A program made the translations under genes and the position numbers. Positions 5,968 to 12,297 of a stretch of 15,043 bases of DNA are shown in pieces. Position 1 is the first letter of the stretch, and each line of letters begins with the position of its first letter. The notes beneath the pieces are model-generated. The model did no database searches. It saw nothing but the letters and a program-made list of their open reading frames with translations, and was not told the DNA's origin. This DNA is from Verrucomicrobiota bacterium (GTDB taxonomy: Bacteria > Verrucomicrobiota > Verrucomicrobiia > Verrucomicrobiales > DEV007), in assembly GCA_020629815.1 (NCBI GenBank), contig JAHDCN010000040.1, positions 1 to 15,043 of the forward strand, read 5' to 3'.

Positions 5968-8355
5968 TTAGCGACGGCTGAAAGTTTCAGAAGTTACGAT
6001 GGATTCCATCAAGGATCTCAGGGAATAGTCGTTCGACTGGAACTGCTCCGCCAGATGCTCGATTGCGGCTTCATCGGAGAATTCCATGGAACGCCCAAGG
6101 GCATAGCTCAACAATTTGGCAGTAATTGCTTCCGCAAATTGATCTGCTCTGTTTTTAACCAAATATCCCTGCAAATCTTTCAGGTTTTTCACCTCAACGC
6201 CGCCAGGCAAGGTGGCAACTGCATCCACTTGTTTTTTTGTTTTGGCGACCTTGTCCCGATAGAGGCCAATTGCATCAAAATGCTCCAGGGCAATTCCCCA
6301 GGGGTCAATCCCGCGATGACAATCGGCACATGCCGCTTTCTCGCGATGTATCTCTAGTTGCTCCCGAACTGTGAGTTTATCGAAATTTTTCACGGTCTCG
6401 GAAATATCGGGGACATTGGGCGGCGGCGGCGCAGGTGGATCATGCAATAAGCGCTCACGAATCCAAACGGCCCTCTTGATTGGGTGCGAGTGGGCTCCGT
6501 CCGATCCGGAAAGATGCACGGCCCCGTGCGCCAGCAAGCCACCGGTGCGTTGACCCCTTGAAAATGAAACCGGACGAAAGTCCGACCCCGTTGGCAGGTC
6601 GTTTTCAGCTAAACCATAGTGACGCCCAAGCTTTTCATTAAGCAGGGAATAGTCGGAAGAGATCAATTCCAGAGCAGATCTATCGTTGCGCAAAATATGG
6701 GAAAAATACTGCCTGGTTTCCGCAATCATCAGGCTCTTGATATCGTTATCGAAGTCTTTGTAAAACTGCGGATTAATTGCTACCCGGTCGAGCGCTCCGA
6801 GGTCCAGCCATTGCGAAACAAACTGCTCGATGAAGCGCTCCGACTTCGGGTCAGCCATCATTCGGCGGAACTGGCTTCGTATTTCGTCCGGCTTCAACAA
6901 AGCGCCGGAATCGGCTGCAGCCGTTAATTTTGCATCGGGCATGCTACTCCAAAGAAAATAGGCAAGCCGAACTGCCAAGTCATGCGCATTCATCTCTGCG
7001 CCGGCTTTCCCTTCAGCCAAATAAAGAAACTCGGGCGAGGCCAAAACGACGGAACAAAATTCGCGCAGAGCTGCGATTGGAGTTTTCTCTTTGCTCCGGA
7101 TTACTTGATAATATTTGAACCATTTTTCGACTTCAGGATCACCGACCGGGCGACGAAAGGCACTCTTCAAAAACCGTGATATGACGTTTCGAAGCTGAAC
7201 AGCGTCTTCCAGGTCAGTATCATTCGGGATCAAATCTGTATGCGATTTCGGCGGCCAACTTTGATGGTCATGAAGAATGAACTCTACGGAATTGATTACC
7301 AGCTGAGGAAAATCTTCATCCTCTGGATAAAGAGGCGGCACCTTCTTCTTTTTCTTGCCCGCTTCTTTCTTCGCTTCCTGCTTAATCGGCTTTGGTGCAG
7401 GCAGCCCGTCGTCGAGAGCGTTTGTGATGATAATAATCCCCTCTCTCTTTTCCATCGGGGTTGCTTTCCCCGGTTGCGGACTGAAATCCAACCAGCCGGA
7501 GAACTCATAAACCGTCTTTTGGTCTTCCCGAATCACCTGTGTAGCAAACTCATCCGTGAAGGAGACGGTGAGCCCGGGCACTCCGTAACCGTAGCGAACG
7601 TTCATAACCGGGTCAGGCTGGCCCGTTTCACGATCCACATGCGCATCAATCCGAAGCGTAAACCATCCGCTTGGAGGCGCTCCTTTTACGGCTCCGGCCC
7701 AGTAGTGATTGCGTCCCAATCGATTGCCTGGATTTCCCGCTTTGGTTAATCGACCTCGAGGCTTGTAATTGGGCTCAATGCGAAGGGAAGTCTCCTCCGG
7801 CTGCGAACCTTCGAAGAGAACAAAGTCCATGGCTTTGCGTGCCGTTTCCAAATATGCCTCTAATTGAATCGCTGACATACCCAGAGCAGCTCCATTGGTG
7901 AAGAAGCCATCCTTCGAAAGCGGATCGGGTGGAAGGTTTGCAGAATAATCCATCTCCAGCCCGAGCAAATCTCTCATCGTGAACGAGTACTCTGCGGTAT
8001 TCATTCGACGCAAAACGGCTCCTTCCGATTGGCTCGAATGAGCTTCCAGAGCCTGCTCCAGTTTTTCCTCCAGCCAGTTCACCAATTGTCTCCGATCCTC
8101 ATCAGGCAGAGGCTCTTCATCCTCAGGAGGCATTTCACCTAATTGAATCGCGTCCAGAGCGTCCTGCCATGTTTCCGCGGCACGACGGTCATTGATGAAA
8201 TCAGTGGAAAGCGTATCGAACCGGACTTTGCCTTTCTGTTTTTCGGCCCCATGACACCGAAAGCAGTTGGCTTCCAATGCAGCCCGAGCCGCCTCTTCTG
8301 ATGCTGAGATCGAAAGCGGAACTAAAAAGAAAGCGATGGCGAAAGAGATTCGCAT
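5968..8355 (-). CDS. Planctomycete-type cytochrome c domain protein (DUF1587/1595/1592/1588/1585)
   Basis: A 795-residue exported protein. Residues 1-18 are a Sec signal (MRISFAIAFFLVPLSISA). A PSCyt1 domain follows with haem motif CFRCH (31-35) and a likely Met ligand in GEMPP (M75). Then come DUF1587 (about 115-178, RRMNTAEYSFTMRDLLG), a probable beta-sandwich insert (about 215-360), DUF1595 (about 386-446), DUF1592 (about 455-582), DUF1588 (about 595-700, with a second CADCH at 676-680 and GIDPWGIALEHFD) and DUF1585 (about 722-793). Biological role of the family is unknown; redox or polysaccharide-related roles are only inferred. The frame is open up to 8487, but that start would overlap the HAD gene by 80 bp and bury the signal peptide, so I chose the ATG at 8355. 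A Lys-rich insert lies at 319-349. Confidence 0.92.
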   Translation of the reverse strand: MRISFAIAFFLVPLSISASEEAARAALEANCFRCHGAEKQKGKVRFDTLSTDFINDRRAAETWQDALDAIQLGEMPPEDEEPLPDEDRRQLVNWLEEKLEQALEAHSSQSEGAVLRRMNTAEYSFTMRDLLGLEMDYSANLPPDPLSKDGFFTNGAALGMSAIQLEAYLETARKAMDFVLFEGSQPEETSLRIEPNYKPRGRLTKAGNPGNRLGRNHYWAGAVKGAPPSGWFTLRIDAHVDRETGQPDPVMNVRYGYGVPGLTVSFTDEFATQVIREDQKTVYEFSGWLDFSPQPGKATPMEKREGIIIITNALDDGLPAPKPIKQEAKKEAGKKKKKVPPLYPEDEDFPQLVINSVEFILHDHQSWPPKSHTDLIPNDTDLEDAVQLRNVISRFLKSAFRRPVGDPEVEKWFKYYQVIRSKEKTPIAALREFCSVVLASPEFLYLAEGKAGAEMNAHDLAVRLAYFLWSSMPDAKLTAAADSGALLKPDEIRSQFRRMMADPKSERFIEQFVSQWLDLGALDRVAINPQFYKDFDNDIKSLMIAETRQYFSHILRNDRSALELISSDYSLLNEKLGRHYGLAENDLPTGSDFRPVSFSRGQRTGGLLAHGAVHLSGSDGAHSHPIKRAVWIRERLLHDPPAPPPPNVPDISETVKNFDKLTVREQLEIHREKAACADCHRGIDPWGIALEHFDAIGLYRDKVAKTKKQVDAVATLPGGVEVKNLKDLQGYLVKNRADQFAEAITAKLLSYALGRSMEFSDEAAIEHLAEQFQSNDYSLRSLMESIVTSETFSRR

Positions 8356-8385
8356 GGCTGGAACTTCCGATGATAGATTCCAGCC
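8356..8385 (-). promoter_or_regulatory. Perfect inverted repeat abutting the DUF1592 start codon
   Basis: On the minus strand the arms are GGCTGGAA and TTCCAGCC, 8 bp perfect, with a 14-nt loop. The second arm touches the ATG at 8355. The only Shine-Dalgarno-like GGAAG of this gene lies inside the loop. The repeat fills most of the 52-bp gap after the HAD gene. It could be an mRNA hairpin tuning translation within the operon, or a protein-binding site. The structure is directly visible; the role is inferred. Confidence 0.5.
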
Positions 8386-8407
8386 GACAAGAAGCCTGAT
8401 TGCGGAA

Positions 8408-9004
8408 TCACCCGTTGCGACTGTCCACAAAAACACTGGCCATCCCGGCCGCTGTCGCTGCGTCGATACCTGCCTGTCCGTCTTCAAAAACGAGGCATTT
8501 CGCTGGATCCACGCCCATTTTCTCAGCAGCCAGTAAAAACATATCAGGCGCTGGTTTGCCTCGCTCTACATCGACAGGAGTAACGATAATATCGAAAATC
8601 TCGCGCAGACCGATTTGAACCAGCGACGGATCGACCAGTGACATATCACTTCCCGATGCGACAGAAATTTTCTCCCCTTCTCGGTGAAGCTTCTTCGCAA
8701 AATCAGCCACGGCTTGTACCGGTTCCAACTCATGAAGGTGACCACCATACCACTCGGCTTTGAATTCGTGTACCTCATCCGGGCAGATATCGGCACCGTA
8801 GCGCTCGTTGAGCTGCATCACCGTATCCCGATCGGGAACTCCGGCGTTGGCGTAAAATTCATCTTCCTGCCACACCCAGGGAGCATTGTTGTGCACAAAG
8901 CTGGCGGTCCAGGCTTTAAAGTGGAGCGGCATGGAATCGACCAACGTTCCATCGCAGTCGAAAATGTAGCCCTCGAATTCCCCGGTGGGGATATCCAATG
9001 TCAT
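8408..9004 (-). CDS. HAD-superfamily sugar-phosphate phosphatase/phosphomutase (YqaB / beta-phosphoglucomutase-like)
   Basis: A 198-residue cytoplasmic protein with all four HAD motifs: FDCDGTLVDS (D16 nucleophile, D18 acid/base), SVASGSD (S117), K150 in RGKPAPD, and FEDGQAGIDAATAAGM (E174, D175). A small helical cap lies at about 25-90. The C-terminal half closely resembles E. coli YqaB (fructose-1-phosphate phosphatase), and the length is similar. The predicted reaction is dephosphorylation, or phosphoryl transfer, on a small sugar phosphate; the exact substrate cannot be read from the sequence. It is the second gene of the probable operon, 22 bp after the coiled-coil membrane protein and 52 bp before the DUF1592 gene. 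No Shine-Dalgarno is visible. Confidence 0.9.
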   Translation of the reverse strand: MTLDIPTGEFEGYIFDCDGTLVDSMPLHFKAWTASFVHNNAPWVWQEDEFYANAGVPDRDTVMQLNERYGADICPDEVHEFKAEWYGGHLHELEPVQAVADFAKKLHREGEKISVASGSDMSLVDPSLVQIGLREIFDIIVTPVDVERGKPAPDMFLLAAEKMGVDPAKCLVFEDGQAGIDAATAAGMASVFVDSRNG

Positions 9005-9026
9005 AAAGTCGATAAGGGAGCAGGAC

Positions 9027-9530
9027 CTAGTCTTTCTCGACCACAGTGGATTCTTCCGGCAGCGCTTCGACTACCTCAGCTTCAGCGACACCACCGGATT
9101 TGGAAAAGAAGCGCTTAAAGATACGCTTTGGTAGACTCTTACCCTGTTCCTCTTCTTCGATTTCTGAGGCTGCACCTTCTTTGGCTTTCTCCCATGCCTG
9201 GGCAAACCCCGGGGCATTCATCACCATGGCTTTTTCCGCACGGGCGAAAATCTCCAACTCCCGTTCCATGGCCTGAGAATCATCCTGCACCCGACCGCTG
9301 TTAATTTTAACGCGAAGGTTGTCGTTCTCCTCTTTGAGATCAGCAATATCCTTCTTCATCGACGTCATTTTTTCCGCTTCCAATTCGAGCTTATCGCTGA
9401 GATGGCCTTTCAGCCGCTTCAACTCCCGCTTGGTTTTGAAATGAGCAACAATGGAAAGGATACAGAGAAAGAAGCCCGCCAGGAAACCCCAGAAGAACCA
9501 GTGAGTAAAAATCGCTTTAAGTGTGTCCAT
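9027..9530 (-). CDS. Hypothetical single-helix membrane protein with coiled coil
   Basis: A 167-residue protein of unknown function. Residues 9-30 are one strongly hydrophobic, aromatic-rich helix. It is followed by a basic turn (KTKRELKRLKG) and a predicted coiled coil to about residue 80. Then come a short conserved-looking segment (ELEIFARAEKAMVMNAPGFAQAWEKAK, about 91-117), an acidic patch EIEEEE, a basic cluster (KRIFKRFF, 135-142) and an acidic tail. The likely topology is a short N-terminal periplasmic part and a cytoplasmic coiled coil. I believe similar proteins occur in other Verrucomicrobia but cannot name a family. It is first in the probable operon leading to the DUF1552/DUF1592 pair and lies just after a good promoter. 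Confidence 0.75.
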   Translation of the reverse strand: MDTLKAIFTHWFFWGFLAGFFLCILSIVAHFKTKRELKRLKGHLSDKLELEAEKMTSMKKDIADLKEENDNLRVKINSGRVQDDSQAMERELEIFARAEKAMVMNAPGFAQAWEKAKEGAASEIEEEEQGKSLPKRIFKRFFSKSGGVAEAEVVEALPEESTVVEKD

Positions 9531-9549
9531 GCTTTTGGTTGAGGGTTCG

Positions 9550-9578
9550 AATATAAGGGGGAAAGGAGAAAGCGTAAA
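9550..9578 (-). promoter_or_regulatory. Sigma70-like promoter for the coiled-coil/HAD/DUF1592/DUF1552 operon
   Basis: On the minus strand: -35 TTTACG (9578-9573), a 17-bp pyrimidine-rich spacer, and -10 TATATT (9555-9550). Matches to consensus are 4/6 and 5/6. The predicted start is near 9543, giving a leader of about 13 nt before the ATG at 9530. It sits in the 93-bp gap after trpS. Confidence 0.55.
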
Positions 9579-9623
9579 CCGAAAGGATTACCCCACAGTT
9601 CGACAGTAGCATGGACGAGGAGG

Positions 9624-10589
9624 TCACATCCCTACCGCAGAACGCACCCGATCCAATACTTCTCTCGCCTTTTCGCCGGCTCTTTTCGCACCGTCTTCCA
9701 GAACGCCATCTACGTAGTCGGTATCTGCGGCCAGTTTCTCTCGCTTCTCCCGCATAGGTGCAAAGTGATCGCGCAATTTCTCAAATACCTGCTGCTTGTA
9801 GTGACCGTATCCCTGTCCGCCTGCACGGAAACAAGCTTCCATTTTTTTCACCTCATCACTACTGGCCACTAGCGAATACAACTGAATCAGGTAGCTGCCC
9901 TCCGGATCTTTTGGATCTTCCACCGGAGTGGAATCGGTGACGATCTTCATGATCTTTTTCCGCAGCTTCTTTTCCGTTTCCTCAAAAAGCAGGATCGAAT
10001 TATCATAGCTTTTCGACATTTTCTGACCGTCGAGACCTGGAACTACCGCTGTTTCCTCTCGAATCCGTGGCTCCGGAATTACAAGCAGGTCCTCGCCATA
10101 CCGGTCGTTGAACTTCTGAGCGACATCACGCGTCACCTCCAGATGTTGCTTCTGATCCTTACCTACAGGTACAAGATTCGAATCGAAAATCAGGATATCA
10201 GCTGCCTGCAAAACCGGATAAGCAAAGAGACCATGAGAAGGTGAAATTCCCTGCGCGATCTTGTCTTTGTAAGAAACACAACGTTCCAGCAGACCCATGG
10301 GAGTGACACAGCTCAATATCCAGGTCAACTCAGTCACCTCCGGGACATCAGACTGGCGCCAGAAAGTGGCCTTTTCCGGATCGAGCCCACAAGCCAGAAA
10401 ATCAATAGCCAGATTGCGCACGTTCTCCCGCAACTCCTCTCCACTATGGATAGAGGTGAGGGAGTGGTAATCGGCGATAAAGTAAAAAGCTTCCCCCTCC
10501 TCCTGAAGGCGAATCGCTGGCTCCATCATGCCAAAATAGTTGCCTATGTGAGGAGAGCCGCTGGGTTGAATACCGGATAGAATGCGCAT
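9624..10589 (-). CDS. trpS: Tryptophan--tRNA ligase
   Basis: A 321-residue class I aminoacyl-tRNA synthetase that charges tRNA-Trp in the cytoplasm using ATP. The N-terminal MRILSGIQPSG leads into the HIGN signature (14-17) of the Rossmann fold. KMSKS is at 190-194 after PGLDGQ. The conserved VGKDQKQHLE segment (142-151) is present. Length and order match bacterial TrpRS (about 330 residues). The frame is open to an ATG at 10619, adding 10 residues. I chose 10589 because the family starts at M(K)RILSG and because the best promoter's -10 box ends directly before the 10619 ATG, which would place that codon upstream of the transcript start. Divergent from recA. No Shine-Dalgarno is visible. A 6-bp repeat (ATGCGC 10619-10614 with GCGCAT 10587-10582) overlaps the start codon. 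Confidence 0.97.
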   Translation of the reverse strand: MRILSGIQPSGSPHIGNYFGMMEPAIRLQEEGEAFYFIADYHSLTSIHSGEELRENVRNLAIDFLACGLDPEKATFWRQSDVPEVTELTWILSCVTPMGLLERCVSYKDKIAQGISPSHGLFAYPVLQAADILIFDSNLVPVGKDQKQHLEVTRDVAQKFNDRYGEDLLVIPEPRIREETAVVPGLDGQKMSKSYDNSILLFEETEKKLRKKIMKIVTDSTPVEDPKDPEGSYLIQLYSLVASSDEVKKMEACFRAGGQGYGHYKQQVFEKLRDHFAPMREKREKLAADTDYVDGVLEDGAKRAGEKAREVLDRVRSAVGM

Positions 10590-10619
10590 GGGATCAAGCG
10601 TTTGGAACAAGCCGCGCAT

Positions 10620-10647
10620 AGTGTAGGACGCCGTTTCCGGAAATCAA
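10620..10647 (-). promoter_or_regulatory. Candidate trpS promoter
   Basis: On the minus strand: -35 TTGATT (10647-10642), 16-bp spacer, -10 TACACT (10625-10620), each 4/6 to consensus. The predicted start near 10613 gives a leader of about 23 nt to the ATG at 10589. Confidence 0.4.
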
Positions 10648-10705
10648 TTTCGCTTTTCTTTCCACACCAAAATAGTGTCTTTTTCTCCACTGGTATTTTT
10701 TTCAC

Positions 10706-10719
10706 TAGACTTTTGAACA
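10706..10719 (+). promoter_or_regulatory. Possible LexA half-site in the recA promoter
   Basis: TAGAC-TTTT-GAACA. The right half matches the GAACA half of the TGTTC-N4-GAACA LexA motif that I recall being reported for Verrucomicrobia; the left half matches only 2 of 5. It is also part of a second symmetry, AGACT-N7-AGTCT (10707-10723). It overlaps the candidate -35 of recA, where a repressor would act. No lexA gene is in the window. Confidence 0.35.
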
Positions 10720-10733
10720 GTCTTAAATACAGT
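10706..10733 (+). promoter_or_regulatory. Candidate recA promoter
   Basis: TAGACT (10706-10711), 16-bp spacer, TACAGT (10728-10733); both 4/6 to sigma70 boxes. Predicted start near 10740, leaving a leader of about 19 nt that is A/C-rich, unstructured and lacks a Shine-Dalgarno. Confidence 0.4.
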
Positions 10734-10758
10734 AAGCGCAAACAAACCCAACAACACA

Positions 10759-11997
10759 ATGGTAGAAGCGCCCACAAAAGAAGAATCCAATCAAAAACCC
10801 AGCAAAGCAGCCACAGCGAAGGCTGCTGATGAAAAGAAAAAAAGTGCAGGTTCCACGAAAGCGAAAAAGTCGACTCCTAATCCTGTTGAAAAAGCGGCCG
10901 ACAAGGGTTCGGTTACGGCGGAAGCCACGAAAGCATCCTCAACCGCACCAGACCCAATGGCATCAAAAGCAGATAAAGAAAAAGACCGACTCACCGCAGC
11001 TCGCGCAAAGAACCTCGACCTCGCTATTTCTCAAATTCAAAAAGACTATGGCGAAGCTGCCATCATGCGCATGGGCGAAGAGCGCGGCCTTGACGTTGAA
11101 ACAATCCCTACCGGCAACCTTCTGATTGATCGTGCTCTGGGTGCCGGAGGTTTTCCTCGGGGACGAATTGTGGAAGTATACGGACCCGAATCCTCCGGTA
11201 AAACAACACTCACGCTCACAGTAATTGCACAAGCTCAGAAAATGGGTGGACTGGCTGCGTTCGTTGATGTGGAACACGCCCTCGACCCACAATACGCCGG
11301 TAGGCTGGGAGTGAACCTCGACGAACTTCTCGTTTCTCAACCAAGTTCCGGTGAAGAGGCGTTGCGGATTGTCGAGACACTCGTCCGTTCCAACGCGATG
11401 GATGTCATCGTGCTCGACTCAGTAGCGGCTTTGGTAACCAAACAGGAACTCGATGGGGAAATTGGTGATGCAACCGTTGGTGCCCAGGCTCGACTCATGA
11501 GTGCTGCGATGCGGAAACTCACCTCGATCATTGCCAAGGCTCGCACGGTGGTGATTTTCACGAACCAGATTCGGGAGAAAGTCGGCGTTATGTTTGGTAA
11601 TCCGGAAACGCAACCCGGTGGTCGGGCATTGAAATTTTACAGCTCGGTCCGTTGTGATATTCGACGCACCGCAACAATTAAAGGATCCGATGGAAGCCCG
11701 GCAGGAAATCGCACTCGCTTGAAAGTGGTGAAGAATAAGGTAGCACCTCCTTATGGTGAGGCGGAATTCGACATCATGTTCAACGAAGGTATATCTGCCG
11801 TAGGCTCCCTGCTTGATCTGGCGATTGAGCATGAGATTCTCCAGAAGCGCGGATCCTGGATCAGCTACAAAGGCAGTCAATTGGCACAGGGTAGAGATGC
11901 CGCGAAGACTGCATTGAAGGCCGACGAGGCTCTGTATGCGGAGATCGAAACCGAAGTCAAAGCCGCGATGGATGGCACCGCCGGTGAAGAAGAGTGA
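10759..11997 (+). CDS. recA: Recombinase RecA with a long low-complexity N-terminal extension
   Basis: A 412-residue RecA. Walker A GPESSGKT is at 142-149, the catalytic Glu in [10 protein letters not shown] is E172, Walker B is VIVLD (216-220), loop L1 lies around GEIGDATVG (233-241), NQIR with the ATP-sensing Gln is Q270, and loop L2 follows to about 285. It aligns with E. coli RecA without indels at an offset of 76, so about 76 residues are extra at the N-terminus: Ala/Lys/Ser/Thr-rich and positively charged. It forms filaments on ssDNA for strand exchange and drives LexA autocleavage. An internal ATG at 10957 would give a normal 346-residue RecA; neither start has a Shine-Dalgarno. I kept 10759 because it lies at the right distance from the promoter. 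The C-terminus ends in a short acidic GEEE. Confidence 0.97.
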   Translation: MVEAPTKEESNQKPSKAATAKAADEKKKSAGSTKAKKSTPNPVEKAADKGSVTAEATKASSTAPDPMASKADKEKDRLTAARAKNLDLAISQIQKDYGEAAIMRMGEERGLDVETIPTGNLLIDRALGAGGFPRGRIVEVYGPESSGKTTLTLTVIAQAQKMGGLAAFVDVEHALDPQYAGRLGVNLDELLVSQPSSGEEALRIVETLVRSNAMDVIVLDSVAALVTKQELDGEIGDATVGAQARLMSAAMRKLTSIIAKARTVVIFTNQIREKVGVMFGNPETQPGGRALKFYSSVRCDIRRTATIKGSDGSPAGNRTRLKVVKNKVAPPYGEAEFDIMFNEGISAVGSLLDLAIEHEILQKRGSWISYKGSQLAQGRDAAKTALKADEALYAEIETEVKAAMDGTAGEEE

Positions 11998-12028
11998 TTT
12001 TCTAAAGTTTATTGCGAAACTCAAACCG

Positions 12029-12064
12029 AAAGGCGCTGTCACTTGGCAGCGCCTTTTCTTTTTC
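12029..12064 (+). terminator. Intrinsic terminator of recA
   Basis: Perfect 10-bp stem AAAGGCGCTG / CAGCGCCTTT (12029-12038 and 12047-12056), 8-nt loop, followed by a T-rich tract to 12064. It begins 31 bp after the recA stop, so recA is probably monocistronic. Confidence 0.93.
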
Positions 12065-12297
12065 TAGCAAAAATCGATGAAAAGCCTGGCTGGCGGGATT
12101 ACCAACCGACTGTGTCTCGCAATGAAGTAGAACTGATCTCCAGATCGCCAATTGAGATAGTCGAAGCCACGCTGATGCGCTTGATCCTGGAACTCTTCAG
12201 AAAAAGCCGGATTGAGAAAAATGTATCATTCTGGAAAAAAGACGTGCTTTGAGCCACGCCTTGCTTTACACCCTTCGCGATCTGCTTAGAATTTTGT
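12065..12297 (+). other. Gap between recA terminator and recJ, with an unassigned open frame
   Basis: 233 bp holding the recJ promoter at its right end. One plus-strand frame stays open through it to a TGA at 12250-12252. Its only non-internal starts are a TTG inside the recA terminator (12043) or a GTG at 12112 (46 residues), neither with a ribosome site. The translation looks protein-like (a helix with IEIVEATLMRLILELF) but I recognise no family. It may be a gene remnant, a very small gene, or chance. Confidence 0.25.
12265..12292 (+). promoter_or_regulatory. Sigma70-like recJ promoter
   Basis: -35 TTTACA (12265-12270, 5/6), 16-bp spacer, -10 TAGAAT (12287-12292, 5/6). The -10 box ends 5 bp before the recJ ATG at 12298, so the predicted transcript starts at or within a base or two of the start codon. 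Confidence 0.6.

Noticed and set aside
7240..7749. 169-codon plus-strand open frame inside the DUF1592 gene
   Set aside because: Antisense shadow of a confidently assigned gene; the composition is not protein-like.
8356..8487. Longer start for the DUF1592 gene (839 residues)
   Set aside because: It would overlap the HAD gene by 80 bp and put 44 unrelated residues before a clear signal peptide.
10829..11125. Lys/Arg-rich open frame overlapping the recA N-terminal extension in another frame
   Set aside because: The A-rich, stop-poor codons of the extension leave several frames open; only the recA frame continues into a known domain.
11419..12042. 207-codon open frame antisense to recA
   Set aside because: It begins in the recA terminator and its translation has no recognisable domain; it mirrors the codon use of recA on the other strand.
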